This document shows positions 1 through 9,516 of a DNA stretch of 64,000 nt, in pieces. Each line of letters starts with the position of its first letter. Position 1 is the stretch's first letter. The DNA comes from Paludibacteraceae bacterium. Lineage in GTDB: Bacteria > Bacteroidota > Bacteroidia > Bacteroidales > Paludibacteraceae. The position numbers were made by a program, and so were the translations under genes. The DNA lies in contig JAFSTO010000071.1 of the NCBI GenBank assembly GCA_017450435.1, positions 82,101 to 146,100 of the forward strand. The letters run 5' to 3'. The notes under the pieces are model-generated. The model did not search any database. It had not been told where the DNA came from and saw only the letters and a program-made list of their open reading frames with translations.

Positions 1-1401
1 GCATGACACGGGAGCTGTGTAAATAGTCACCGGACGGTCAACTTGATTAGTGAACGTAATCTGCATATCCTTGCCTGCATTAGCGCCATCGCCTAACCAC
101 GATGCCACGTTGATGGTGTACCACCCGCTGAACTTACTCTCGTCCGGGAGGTTGAGGTCTGCATCGGGGAACGACAGACTGGAAGCACTGGCGCAGTCAA
201 CATTCATAAGAATAGAGCTCAACACGAACTTCATATTCAACGAATATCCCGATGTCTTCAAACCATAATACACCCTACCGCCTTTCAGCGTAGAATACAT
301 AGCCATCAGCACATTCACATCAAGGTAGAACGAGCTGTTTTTCCCCTCAAACGACCAATCATAGTCCTCAAGGATAACAAACTCCTTATCACCACCATTA
401 TCACGTATATAAGCCAATTGCGCCTTCACATCGTGCGAAGCGGCTGCATCGGTTGCCAGTACCACGTATGGGATGAGCAGGTCGTCGGTCAGTGAGTCAC
501 ACGCCACGGCAAACCACGTATAATCATCCACTGTGGATGTGTTGTAACCGTTTGTCCAATCGTAAGTTGTGGTATCAGGGATAGTCGGTTCGGGCACAAT
601 GACATTCGGCACGGCCTCAATACTGATGCCATAACTGCCCGTAGCCTTAACACTGAAGTATGCGCGGTCCTCATATATAGCCTCAAGCACCGACACAGGG
701 ATGGTGATAGTGGAGACGCCGCCTGCCGGCACTACTTCTTTCTTGTCTGTGGCACCGGTTGAAGGACAGTCGTATGACAGAGACGTCTCTATAGTAGAAG
801 CTGCACCGGTATTATTACGCACATTGATATTGATGTCGTAACCCGACTTGTAGCCGGTCATCAGGAAGTTGAACCACCTGAGGGAACCTGTAGCCTCAAC
901 TCGTTCAGTGTCACCTATATACAGCTGGCGGCTGTCCTTACAGGCGTCCTTTATACGCTTTGTCTCAACCGACTTGGCAGACAAAGCGACAGTATCGGTG
1001 GTACTGGACACCTGCATGAAGATATATACCGATGAGTAGGTCATTGACTTCACTATCGATACGTTTCTTGACATGATGCGGAACTGCCCCGGCTCAAGGT
1101 CAAACTCATAGCTACCCAGCTCAGTATTACTTGACCCCACAAACACTTGTGCCGTAACGTGCGAAACCTGCGTCTCAGACATATTGGTTACATACAGAGC
1201 CAATGTAGGATCGCTCTGGTCAAGAACCGGTGTCAAATCTACGTCATACCACTTGGCGACAACAATACTACCTTGCCCTTTCTGATAATGCACACCTTCC
1301 CAATCAAAAGGAATAGCCTGATTACGAGAGTTTCCTGATTGACCAAAGGCAGCAAAGGAGCTTAGCACCCCAAGCAGCAATGTTAATAAACTCTTTTTCA
1401 T
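1..1401 (-). CDS. Secreted protein, C-terminus cut by window edge
   Basis: This reading frame is open from an ATG at 1401 to the window edge, giving 467 residues without a stop. The N-terminus (MKKSLLTLLLG..., ending about AAFGQ) is a clear Sec signal peptide. The rest is beta-rich and low in charge: the first 150 residues read like an Ig-like fold and later parts carry Asp/Ser/Thr-rich stretches typical of Bacteroidota surface proteins. I recognise no catalytic motif. It follows the 980-residue secreted protein by only 13 bp on the same strand, so the two are probably co-transcribed from the promoter at 4422-4429 and may act together at the cell surface. The real C-terminus, which might carry a sorting domain, lies outside the window. 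Confidence 0.8.
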   Translation of the reverse strand, partial: MKKSLLTLLLGVLSSFAAFGQSGNSRNQAIPFDWEGVHYQKGQGSIVVAKWYDVDLTPVLDQSDPTLALYVTNMSETQVSHVTAQVFVGSSNTELGSYEFDLEPGQFRIMSRNVSIVKSMTYSSVYIFMQVSSTTDTVALSAKSVETKRIKDACKDSRQLYIGDTERVEATGSLRWFNFLMTGYKSGYDININVRNNTGAASTIETSLSYDCPSTGATDKKEVVPAGGVSTITIPVSVLEAIYEDRAYFSVKATGSYGISIEAVPNVIVPEPTIPDTTTYDWTNGYNTSTVDDYTWFAVACDSLTDDLLIPYVVLATDAAASHDVKAQLAYIRDNGGDKEFVILEDYDWSFEGKNSSFYLDVNVLMAMYSTLKGGRVYYGLKTSGYSLNMKFVLSSILMNVDCASASSLSFPDADLNLPDESKFSGWYTINVASWLGDGANAGKDMQITFTNQVDRPVTIYTAPVSC

Positions 1402-1414
1402 TGTATTTAACTGA

Positions 1415-4357
1415 TTATTTAATTTCACTATGAGTTAAACGATTTCCCCTTGCATCATATAATGCATCACGATAGAGGATATATAATTGTCCGTTATGGA
1501 TAAATTTCTCAGCATGTTCAGCCTGCCTTACCGTCGGCAACGCATCATCTTGTTTTTGCATCACCTCCACGTGCAGGTTAGTCAGAACCAAGCAACCACC
1601 CGCATCTGTTTCAGAAAGCTCATAATCACCTGTCTGCATAAAAGCTTGCCCATGATACAAGGCAGGTAGCGAGTCTGACCACACAGCAATGGTGTCAGTA
1701 AACACCACCGGCTGCGCCACATACACATTATATATATATACGTATATAGAATCAGCCTGACGCATAGAACGGTTATCGTTGGTCTTCGTCTCTGAATAGT
1801 GCATCTCCATACCGGCACCGGCACACACAGTGTCGTTAGACACTATCGTGTCGCGCACTTGAAGTTGCTGAAGCATGACGTTGAACGTCTGCTTGCACTC
1901 ATTGATAGGTTCGTACGTGAACATATAGTCACCAAAAGTCTGCAGGTTCTTACCTCCGGGGTAAGCCTCATAGTGGTACGGCAACTGAGAGAAGAATGCC
2001 GAAATAGTATCAAAGTGATGAATACCATCTTCATAGGTGATATTGTATTCACGTCTGAGGCATGAGTCAAGTCCGGCTGACCAAAAATCACGAGCAAAGA
2101 ACGTGCTCGTAAAGATAACCGTATCCTCAAGGTATAGTATCTGTCCGGAGCATAGAACGGTGTCGGAGCGCAAGGTATCCCTGACAACGGGTTTTTCCTG
2201 CAACAGAAGCGAGACTATTCTGTCACACTCACCCGGGTAGTTGAAATTGAGAAGATGCGTACCAAAATCTCCTATTTCCTTCCCTTCATAATTGAACGGC
2301 AACGCTGACGCAAGAACAGAAACAGAATCTAACTCAAGCTCGGGTTCCGTAACAACGATGTTGCAATAAGTATATTGCACCTCATACTCTGCAGCCCAGA
2401 ATGTATCAACAAACTGAGTGGTAGATGTATATACCGAATCATGCAAAGTGAACGACATGCCACGGCAGAATGTGGTATCTACATAGAACGTGTCGCGTGT
2501 AATCGGGAACACATATTCCTCGGTATGCAACCGCACAAGACGGTCGCACTCTACCTGTTGCGTCACGCGAAGCAACGTATCACCATAGGATGTAAGTATA
2601 TGACCATAATAATTATACGGCATACGCGTGATGTGCAGAAGCAGAGAGTCGTACTCTAACTCAGGTTCCACGAATGTGATATTGTAATAAACAACATGCT
2701 TAGTGGCCTTGTCCGCCCAACGATAGACGTATCTGTTATCAGCCAAAGCCTCGGCATTAGTCAATCCGAACGTTCCGCCGGCACAGAGAGTGGTGTCACG
2801 GTACGTAGTGTCGTTATACCATAGTTGCTCCACCGTGAGGCTCACCTTCTCCGTACAGTTCTGATAAGTACGGTCGGTCAGAGTCAGCACTTTAGTCCCG
2901 AAAGCAGTGATACGCTGGTCGGTCAGCCCGCGATAGTTGAACGGCAGCGAGTCAGCATGACAACGAATAGTGTCGTTCGTCAACTCAGGAGAAGTAAAAT
3001 GAACGATATAAGTGGTTATCACCTCCTGCTTTCCCTGCCATGTTGAAACGGCAAACACAGTGTCACGCATGTAGTTCTTACCACCTATACGCAAGCGACG
3101 TCCCTCACACAATGTGGTATCCACAGTTATATTCTGCGGATACAGAAGTTCATCAACATGCAGACGGATATCTCTGTCGCACTCGCCTGCACGGCGGTAG
3201 TAAAACGAGAAGTCTCCGAACTGACGAACTTGCTGCGACTGCGCTCCGAGATAGAAGAAGCCCAATGAATCGCTGTGACAGCGGATAGTGTCATACTCCA
3301 CTTCCAGTGCTGAGAAATGCAGATTGTACGTAGTTACCTGCAGCTGACGTTTGTAAGAAACAGTGTCATATCCCAGATAGATAGTGTCGGCATAGAGAGT
3401 GTCACGCATACTCTGTATTCCGTAGTAGTCGAGTTTCGTTCCCATGCAAACAGTGGTGTCGAGCGTATCGGAGAGGAACTCCAACGGTCTCAAGAACCAC
3501 AGCTCACCAAGACGCGCATTGGTATAGCAGTGGAAATAGAGCGTATCTTTACTCAATTGTGCCTGGCGGAGGACGTCATACGGCATTGTCCATACATGCA
3601 GCGAATCGCGCAGCGTTGTTGTCATAAACGGTGCTGCATCGCACGAGCCACGCCCCACCTCTATCCTTATCTCATCGCCGCGCTCGCATACCCACCTGAC
3701 AACCTCACCTGAGATGTTATGAGTAGAAGGTAGCATCATATACACGTTGTCTGAATCAGACACCACATAGGGCATGTTAAAATACACCGGCAACGGGTTT
3801 TCACATGTCGAGTGCGGCCCCTTGTCGTAGGGGGTTATTATCAGTCGTCCTTCGCTACCTTCCGGTTGTGTAGTGCGAACATGGAGGTCTATACCTGACA
3901 AAGTACTGCTCATACCGCCCGCGCCGAAACGCCCCAGCAGCGACTGTATATCGGCATGATAAGAGCGGTTGGCACCTACAGTCTGTGTAATAGTGGCAGA
4001 GTCTTGCGCACACGACACAAAACCATCGATAGTCACTGCAGTAGTGGAAAACCAATATGCCGAGAAACCGGCTGACACATCGTTGAGCGTTGACGTGTAC
4101 CAGTTAACACCCTGAATAATGGTATCCACGCCGTAGTGGAATGGCAAACCATGATTAAGACACTCGCAATAGTAGTCGGTATAATTCAGTTTAGTGCGAT
4201 AAAACTCGCACAAAGCGTCATCCTCCCCCTCCCCGGGGATAGTCACTTGCGCACGCACGCGTACAAAAAAAGCAACGGAAAAAAGTATAGCAACACTAAA
4301 CACCAACCTAAGCAAAGTATTGCTCAAAAAATCAAATATGTTGAGAGATTTTTCCAC
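1415..4357 (-). CDS. Large secreted protein with six internal repeats and short C-terminal tail
   Basis: This is a 980-residue protein with an N-terminal hydrophobic segment ending near VRAQ, read as a signal peptide. From about residue 300 to 930 it holds six repeats of roughly 100 residues. Each has a D-T-x(2)-C-x-G-like motif (DTTVCMG, DTTLCEG, DTTLCAG, DTTFCRG, DTVLCSG, DTVCAG) and a second block centred on S-L-P-F-x-Y-x-G (for example DSLPFNYRG, SALPFNYEG), often followed by FGD and CDR. The C-terminus (KFIHNGQLYILYRDALYD) belongs to a short tail type seen on four other proteins in the window. No enzyme motif is visible; an adhesin or surface-layer role is inference. It precedes the 1-1401 gene by 13 bp, and a promoter box lies 65 bp upstream. 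Confidence 0.85.
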   Translation of the reverse strand: MEKSLNIFDFLSNTLLRLVFSVAILFSVAFFVRVRAQVTIPGEGEDDALCEFYRTKLNYTDYYCECLNHGLPFHYGVDTIIQGVNWYTSTLNDVSAGFSAYWFSTTAVTIDGFVSCAQDSATITQTVGANRSYHADIQSLLGRFGAGGMSSTLSGIDLHVRTTQPEGSEGRLIITPYDKGPHSTCENPLPVYFNMPYVVSDSDNVYMMLPSTHNISGEVVRWVCERGDEIRIEVGRGSCDAAPFMTTTLRDSLHVWTMPYDVLRQAQLSKDTLYFHCYTNARLGELWFLRPLEFLSDTLDTTVCMGTKLDYYGIQSMRDTLYADTIYLGYDTVSYKRQLQVTTYNLHFSALEVEYDTIRCHSDSLGFFYLGAQSQQVRQFGDFSFYYRRAGECDRDIRLHVDELLYPQNITVDTTLCEGRRLRIGGKNYMRDTVFAVSTWQGKQEVITTYIVHFTSPELTNDTIRCHADSLPFNYRGLTDQRITAFGTKVLTLTDRTYQNCTEKVSLTVEQLWYNDTTYRDTTLCAGGTFGLTNAEALADNRYVYRWADKATKHVVYYNITFVEPELEYDSLLLHITRMPYNYYGHILTSYGDTLLRVTQQVECDRLVRLHTEEYVFPITRDTFYVDTTFCRGMSFTLHDSVYTSTTQFVDTFWAAEYEVQYTYCNIVVTEPELELDSVSVLASALPFNYEGKEIGDFGTHLLNFNYPGECDRIVSLLLQEKPVVRDTLRSDTVLCSGQILYLEDTVIFTSTFFARDFWSAGLDSCLRREYNITYEDGIHHFDTISAFFSQLPYHYEAYPGGKNLQTFGDYMFTYEPINECKQTFNVMLQQLQVRDTIVSNDTVCAGAGMEMHYSETKTNDNRSMRQADSIYVYIYNVYVAQPVVFTDTIAVWSDSLPALYHGQAFMQTGDYELSETDAGGCLVLTNLHVEVMQKQDDALPTVRQAEHAEKFIHNGQLYILYRDALYDARGNRLTHSEIK

Positions 4358-4421
4358 AAATTATTACATTTTTTACACGAAAAACAGACGCACACACGTG
4401 CGCACACGAACACAAAGTTTG

Positions 4422-4429
4422 CAAAATTA
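4422..4429 (-). promoter_or_regulatory. Bacteroidota promoter for the two-gene secreted protein operon
   Basis: On the minus strand the box reads TAATTTTG (consensus TAnnTTTG), preceded after exactly 19 bp by TTGT. It lies 65 bp upstream of the ATG at 4357. The surrounding 4358-4541 stretch is AT-rich and holds nothing else I recognise. Confidence 0.75.
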
Positions 4430-4541
4430 CTCATTTTTCAGCAATTAGACAAACAAATGTTAACTTTTCTTTAAAAAAAGCATCATTTTTCTAAAAAAAA
4501 GTAACAAAGTATTGCGTATCGTCACAAAAATATTAATGAAA

Positions 4542-5447
4542 CTAAAGAGAATGTGCTTGTATCTCATTGTAGCACACTCGCGCAGCGTCGGTGTTCGGCA
4601 GACACTCCAACCCATAACATGGCACCGTTGTCACCACGCCTGCCACTGCCTCATACAGCCCGTCTGCCATTCGCCGGTTACACCTCAATCCCGATGTGCT
4701 GCTATATACCGCAGCGTATGCCTCCGGCAATGCCAATAATCGGCAGCGATTGAAAGGCGCTTGTTTTATAAGAACAAAAGCAGCAATAGGAGCCTTGTCA
4801 TTAACGTAACACGGTGTTTTGCCGCTCCATGGTGAGCCGTATGCATACCAGGTCTTCTCCGTCTCAGAGAAACGCACTATCGGATTGTCATCATTTAGGA
4901 GCCGAGCATCGCTGAACAACGACAACCACTGCCTTGAGTGGGTTGACTTCCCGGTCCCGCTCTTACCGAGAAACAGCTGACATCTACCATCTTTTATCAC
5001 CACCGAAGCATGCATCTCAAGCGTTTTCATCCGTGCTGTAGAAAAAGCATACAACAGCATTAGTGCGTTGTCAATAGGAAACCTGCCAAGGTGCCTCACG
5101 GCATTTTCAAAAACCACTAAACGAGCGGATGAAAAATCACTATCCGTCTCCATCTCACAACATACCGCAGCGTTCTTAAGGTGCGCCACCCGAAACAAGT
5201 ATCCCCCACCCTGCTCATATAGCTCAATGCGCGGCATATCATCGTCAGAACTGTCTGTAAGTACATGATGTGCTTCACTTTCCTTAAAAATCGGAGTTGT
5301 ATCCGAAAGAACATGAAGGCAGAAAAGTTCGCGGGTGCCTGCAGCCACCTCGAACGGATTGTAATTGGCAAGCATCTGCCAAACAGGGCAAGTGTCAGAC
5401 ATCTCTAAAGAAAACGTATGCTCTGCTACTGTATAATGTTTTATCAT
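4542..5447 (-). CDS. HPr kinase/PEPCK-like P-loop protein
   Basis: This is a 301-residue cytoplasmic protein. A Walker A motif GKSGTGKST sits at about 161-169, followed by the acidic LLNDDNP segment (about 183-189) and YGSPWSGKTP. That combination is characteristic of the HprK/phosphoenolpyruvate-carboxykinase P-loop fold found in small Bacteroidota proteins often labelled 'phosphoenolpyruvate carboxykinase (ATP)' or HprK-related kinase. True PEPCK is far longer, so gluconeogenic activity is unlikely; a protein or small-molecule kinase is more plausible. The N-terminal 150 residues form a separate beta-rich region without a recognised motif. The gene is last in a tight minus-strand run, 21 bp after rsgA. 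The substrate cannot be deduced: no PTS HPr gene is visible here. Confidence 0.75.
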   Translation of the reverse strand: MIKHYTVAEHTFSLEMSDTCPVWQMLANYNPFEVAAGTRELFCLHVLSDTTPIFKESEAHHVLTDSSDDDMPRIELYEQGGGYLFRVAHLKNAAVCCEMETDSDFSSARLVVFENAVRHLGRFPIDNALMLLYAFSTARMKTLEMHASVVIKDGRCQLFLGKSGTGKSTHSRQWLSLFSDARLLNDDNPIVRFSETEKTWYAYGSPWSGKTPCYVNDKAPIAAFVLIKQAPFNRCRLLALPEAYAAVYSSTSGLRCNRRMADGLYEAVAGVVTTVPCYGLECLPNTDAARVCYNEIQAHSL

Positions 5448-5468
5448 AATGATAGTTGCAACTAATGA

Positions 5469-6398
5469 TTATCTGTATTTTCTCTCATCGCAATCGCCGA
5501 GCAGCGAGAGATAGCTGGTGTATCTTGACGGTGCTATTCTGCCGTGCTCCACCGCCTCCAAAACAGCACACCCCGGCTCATCTGTATGCAGACAGTTACC
5601 AAAACGACATTGACGGCCTACGGCAAATATATCGCGGAAATAGTGTCCGACCTCTTCACGTTTAAAATCAAAGGTTCCGAACCCGCGAATACCCGGAGTG
5701 TCAATCAAACGCGTATCTTCGGCAAGAAAGTACATCTCCGAAAATGTGGTTGTATGTTTCCCCTGATTGTGCACGTCAGAGATAGGCGCAGTCTTGGCTC
5801 GCTGCTCGCCGCAAAGAGCGTTAAGAAGAGTGGATTTACCCACGCCTGAATTGCCGCTGAGCAGGGTTGTCTTGCCACACATTAACGACAAGAGCTCAGC
5901 ACGACGGTCGGCAGAGAGGTCCGCTGCAGATATTGCAGCAGTAGTATAACCGAGCGACGAATAGAGCTGCATCAGATAGTTCTGTTCTTGCCGTTCTTCC
6001 TCGCCGAGAATATCCTCCTTGTTGAAAAGCATAATTACCGGCACACCATACGCCTCGCATGTAGCAAGCAGACGGTCAATAAAAGTAGTGGCAGTAACGG
6101 GATAATTGAGAGTAATAAGCAGTGCCACCTGGTCCACATTGGCTGCAAGAATATGCGATTGTTTGGACAAGTTGGTTGAGCGGCGCACAATATAGTTGCT
6201 CCTATCCCCGATTTCAGTTATCCAATTAGTGCCGTCAGGCTGTTGCTCAAGCCTGACACGGTCTCCCACTGCCACAGGATTGGTGGAGCGGATTCCCTTG
6301 ATTCTGAAATTGCCTTTAACAAAAGCCTCCACCTGACTGCCGTCAGCAAGAAGAACGTGGTAGGCTGAACCTGTTGTACGTATAATAAGTCCGTTCAC
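5469..6398 (-). CDS. rsgA: Ribosome small subunit-dependent GTPase A
   Basis: This is a 309-residue circularly permuted GTPase that assists late maturation of the 30S subunit. In order it has an N-terminal OB-fold (about 1-75), the G4 motif NKED (126-129), the G1/P-loop GNSGVGKST (182-190), a G2-like KHTTT (214-218), G3 DTPG (233-236), and a C-terminal zinc knuckle with Cys264, Cys269, His271 and Cys277. Order and length match RsgA/YjeQ. It lies 19 bp after the upstream outer membrane protein gene and 21 bp before the HprK-like gene. Confidence 0.97.
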   Translation of the reverse strand: MNGLIIRTTGSAYHVLLADGSQVEAFVKGNFRIKGIRSTNPVAVGDRVRLEQQPDGTNWITEIGDRSNYIVRRSTNLSKQSHILAANVDQVALLITLNYPVTATTFIDRLLATCEAYGVPVIMLFNKEDILGEEERQEQNYLMQLYSSLGYTTAAISAADLSADRRAELLSLMCGKTTLLSGNSGVGKSTLLNALCGEQRAKTAPISDVHNQGKHTTTFSEMYFLAEDTRLIDTPGIRGFGTFDFKREEVGHYFRDIFAVGRQCRFGNCLHTDEPGCAVLEAVEHGRIAPSRYTSYLSLLGDCDERKYR

Positions 6399-6417
6399 GA
6401 TACAAAAAAATAACTTT

Positions 6418-7566
6418 CTAAAAAGCCTCTTTTACAGTGAGGTAAAACGAGTAAGCGGATATCGTATTCCACCTGTTGTCGTAGTTGTTTCTTGCCACAT
6501 CTGCTCTGATATTGATGCCGGCAGTATTGAATTGGAGTCTCAGTCCGACCCCATATCCGACCTTAGGTACTGCCCAACGCGGCTGGTGCAGGTTATAAGC
6601 ATCACCTATTCCCGCGAAAGCCGTACCACGAAGTATTGAATATATAGGAAACCTCAGTTCTGCCTGCAGAGCCGCCACAGCCTCATCGCGAAACTGCCCG
6701 GTATAGAATCCGCGGAGCACATCCTGTCCGCCAACAGCAGGCAGGAGTACAGCTGTCGGAGCAAAGCCGGACGAAGCTGAAGCAGAAGCAGATATTGGCG
6801 ATGACGCCGCAAGGATATTGGCATACACTTGATACGCAAAAATAAAATCCCCGTAGATAGGCAGAAAATGCCTAAAGTCGAGTTGCATTGCTGCCACAGA
6901 CCTAAAATGCTCACCACGAACAGTCAATCCCAGCCACCTTAACTGAGCTTTGAAAAACAATCCCCTATGCGGATAGAAGATATTGTCACGCCCGTCATAC
7001 ATCGCCACGGCTCCGGCACTCACCTCCCCCCATTGTTTGGTTGCACCGGTGCTATCTACAGCCAGACCTTTTGTCTCTAACCGTCCCTGAGCAACAGGTC
7101 CCACATGCCAGCCGTTGCCTACGTTATAAAGCGGCTGCATATATGCTGTCAGTGCAGCCGATGTGTAACGCAGCGGGTCTGTTGGCATGTCGGAAGGACG
7201 ATTACCTACGCCGTAAAAACAATCAGGAAAATTGCGGTATCCAATTCGAAATGAGAACTGCCATTCCGGAGTGATATACAATGTGCCGCCTAATGTCACA
7301 AACCACTGCTTATTCAGCGTATAAGCCGCGTCTATAGTCAGTTCAGAGGTACGTTTAAGCGAGTCGGCAGGTAGTACTATATACCCTGCGGCACTTACTC
7401 CGAACGACCACTTGGTCTCCGGCGAGTATGACACGGTAGGCGCGCCTATAACAGGCCAATCCCATACACGCTGTGCATGTACGTACATCGTGCCTGCGCC
7501 AAACAGCACAAGTACGCACAACATCACTGCCGTACGATAAACGCTGACTCCCAAGTTGTTGTTCAT
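6418..7566 (-). CDS. BamA/TamA-like (D15 surface antigen) outer membrane protein
   Basis: This is a 382-residue predicted outer membrane beta-barrel with an N-terminal signal sequence ending near VHAQ. The FYGVGN segment (about residue 117), the GGQDVLRGFYTGQFRD stretch near residue 280 and the LRFPIYSILRGTAFAGIGDAYN-type strand pattern near residue 302 are typical of the bacterial surface antigen (D15) domain of BamA/TamA-type barrels. There are no POTRA domains, so this is a barrel-only member, not the essential BamA. The last residue is Phe, as is usual for outer membrane proteins. It sits in the operon between frr and rsgA. The transported substrate is unknown. Confidence 0.82.
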   Translation of the reverse strand: MNNNLGVSVYRTAVMLCVLVLFGAGTMYVHAQRVWDWPVIGAPTVSYSPETKWSFGVSAAGYIVLPADSLKRTSELTIDAAYTLNKQWFVTLGGTLYITPEWQFSFRIGYRNFPDCFYGVGNRPSDMPTDPLRYTSAALTAYMQPLYNVGNGWHVGPVAQGRLETKGLAVDSTGATKQWGEVSAGAVAMYDGRDNIFYPHRGLFFKAQLRWLGLTVRGEHFRSVAAMQLDFRHFLPIYGDFIFAYQVYANILAASSPISASASASSGFAPTAVLLPAVGGQDVLRGFYTGQFRDEAVAALQAELRFPIYSILRGTAFAGIGDAYNLHQPRWAVPKVGYGVGLRLQFNTAGINIRADVARNNYDNRWNTISAYSFYLTVKEAF

Positions 7567-7622
7567 TTTATAGGCAATGTCAAGCTACACACATTGCCGT
7601 TATCATTAAGAGATGCCGTAAC

Positions 7623-8186
7623 TTACACCGTCATTATCTCTTTCTCCTTGAGGGCGTATAGTTCGTCTATCTTCTTTACGAACTTGTCGTGAGTCTTCTG
7701 CATCTGCTCCTCCGCATCCTTCTCGGTGTCTTCTGGCAGACCTTTTTTAACAAGTTTCTTAAACTCCTCTATAGCCTCACGCCTTGCATTACGCACAGCC
7801 ATCTTTGCCGTTTCAGCCTCCTGCTTACATTGCTTGGCAAGGTCACGACGGCGTTCCTCTGTCAGAGGCGGCATGTTCAGACGAATCACCTCGCCGTTGT
7901 TAGACGGAGTGAGACCTATGTTAGAGTTGATGATAGCGCGTTCTATCTCGCCAATCATCTTCTTCTCCCATGGTTGAATAGTGATAGTGCGAGCGTCAGG
8001 CACCATTACCGTAGCAACAGAGGTGAGCGGCGACGTTGTACCGTAATAATCAACCCTGACAGAGTCCAGCAAACGCGGACTGGCTTTGCCTGCACGTATG
8101 TGTGCAAGAGCATCGTCAAGGTGACTGACTGCCGACTGCATCTGTTCCTCTGCAGTCTCTTCCAACAAGTTAAGTTCTTCTTCCAT
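7623..8186 (-). CDS. frr: Ribosome recycling factor
   Basis: This 187-residue protein has the usual length for the factor that, with EF-G, splits post-termination ribosomes. Family signatures include the N-terminal helix, the [11 protein letters not shown] segment (about 32-42), VDYYGT, the IQPWEKK stretch, [13 protein letters not shown] (about 105-117) and the long C-terminal helix with [13 protein letters not shown]. It lies 31 bp downstream of pyrH, the common bacterial pyrH-frr arrangement. Confidence 0.98.
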   Translation of the reverse strand: MEEELNLLEETAEEQMQSAVSHLDDALAHIRAGKASPRLLDSVRVDYYGTTSPLTSVATVMVPDARTITIQPWEKKMIGEIERAIINSNIGLTPSNNGEVIRLNMPPLTEERRRDLAKQCKQEAETAKMAVRNARREAIEEFKKLVKKGLPEDTEKDAEEQMQKTHDKFVKKIDELYALKEKEIMTV

Positions 8187-8217
8187 AAAATTAATGATGA
8201 ATTGGTAAATTGACTAT

Positions 8218-8922
8218 TTATGGTTTAACTAAAGTACCTATTCTTTCTCCGTTGATAACCCTCATCAGGTTACCTGTTTTATCCATATTAAAGACGTAGA
8301 TAGGCATTTTGTTTTCCTTACACATTACCGTAGCTGTCTGGTCCATCACCTTTAGCCCTCGTGCGATGACCTCATCGTAGGTTATCTCATCGAACTTGGT
8401 GGCTTTAGGGTCCTTCTCGGGATCAGCGGTATAGATGCCGTCCACACGTGTGCCTTTAAACATCACATCCGCCTCAATCTCAATGGCGCGAAGCGAAGAG
8501 CCGGTATCGGTTGTGAAATAGGGGTTGCCGGTGCCGGCTGCAAAAATCACGACATTGCCTTTATCAAGCAGTCGCACCGCTTTCTGCTTGCTGTAGAACT
8601 CGGCAATAGGCTCCATTCTGACAGCAGTAAGTACCCTCACCTTTTGTCCGATGCTCTCCAAAGCAGAGGAGAGTGCCAGTGCGTTTATCACAGTGGCAAG
8701 CATGCCCATCTGGTCACCTTTAACCCGATCAAATCCACGTTCTGCGCCTTTTAGTCCGCGGAAGATATTACCGCCTCCAATGACAATACCCACTTGAGTA
8801 CCAAGCGCCGCTACCGACTTGATTTGCTCGGCATACTGCATCAAACGAGTATCATCGATACCATATCCTTGAGAGCCTTGAAGGCTTTCACCCGACAATT
8901 TCAGTAAAATCCTTTTATACAT
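8218..8922 (-). CDS. pyrH: UMP kinase
   Basis: This is a 234-residue hexameric-type bacterial UMP kinase of the amino acid kinase fold, which makes UDP from UMP for pyrimidine nucleotide synthesis. Visible signatures are the N-terminal KLSGESL, the glycine loop GGGNIFRG (about 50-57), DTGSSLRAIE (about 138-147) and GTRVDGIYTADP (about 155-166). It is 25 bp downstream of the carbonic anhydrase-like gene and directly upstream of frr. Confidence 0.98.
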   Translation of the reverse strand: MYKRILLKLSGESLQGSQGYGIDDTRLMQYAEQIKSVAALGTQVGIVIGGGNIFRGLKGAERGFDRVKGDQMGMLATVINALALSSALESIGQKVRVLTAVRMEPIAEFYSKQKAVRLLDKGNVVIFAAGTGNPYFTTDTGSSLRAIEIEADVMFKGTRVDGIYTADPEKDPKATKFDEITYDEVIARGLKVMDQTATVMCKENKMPIYVFNMDKTGNLMRVINGERIGTLVKP

Positions 8923-8947
8923 AACATCATTTGATTTAATTCTTCAC

Positions 8948-9460
8948 TTATTCATACCACGAGGCATACATAGCGTAGTTATGCGCTATCTTACGGTTTA
9001 TCTCTTCCGTCTGCGCCGGGTCTGCTTTCTTAATGAACTTCGCCGGCACTCCGCCCCATATTTCATACTCACCTATCTGCGTGCCCTTGAGAACCAGAGC
9101 TCCGGCAGCCACTATTGCGCCTTTGCCTACATGAACGCCGTCAAGCAACGTACTACCCATCCCGATGAGAGCGTAATCGTCAACATCAGCACCATGTATG
9201 GTCACGTTATGTCCGACAGAAACGTAGTCTCCAAGCGTAATGGTTGACTTCTGATAAAGGGTGTGCAGCACAGAGCCGTCTTGAATATTGCAATGCTTGC
9301 CCACTCGTATCCAGTTGACGTCACCTCGTAGCACGGCATTAAACCACACACTACTTCCTTCTCCTATCACCACGTCACCTACCACGGTGGCATTCTCCGC
9401 AAGAAACACATCTTCCGCAATCTGCGGAGTGAAACCGCGGACAGGTTTGATTAAAGCCAT
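8948..9460 (-). CDS. Gamma-carbonic anhydrase family protein
   Basis: This is a 170-residue left-handed beta-helix protein built from hexapeptide repeats (for example ATVVGDVVIGEG, NCNIQDG-like turns). The conserved metal-ligand histidines are visible in the LHT and HNVTIHGA segments (about 67-95), and the C-terminus ends in a helix with NYAMYASWYE. It matches the YrdA/PaaY/CamH-like gamma-CA group. Carbonic anhydrase activity is possible, but many members have unproven function. It is the first gene of the minus-strand run leading into pyrH-frr. Confidence 0.9.
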   Translation of the reverse strand: MALIKPVRGFTPQIAEDVFLAENATVVGDVVIGEGSSVWFNAVLRGDVNWIRVGKHCNIQDGSVLHTLYQKSTITLGDYVSVGHNVTIHGADVDDYALIGMGSTLLDGVHVGKGAIVAAGALVLKGTQIGEYEIWGGVPAKFIKKADPAQTEEINRKIAHNYAMYASWYE

Positions 9461-9470
9461 AATTATTTTA

Positions 9471-9516
9471 CGATTTACAATTTACGTCATTACGACATTA
9501 CGTCATTATTTACGAT
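9471..9516. repeat. Short imperfect tandem repeat between genes
   Basis: The 56-bp gap between tdh and the carbonic anhydrase gene is filled with repeats of TTACGATTTAC and GTCATTACGACATTACGTCA. The unit is about 8-10 bp and imperfect. It belongs to the class of border repeats found at several other gene ends in this window. Confidence 0.6.
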
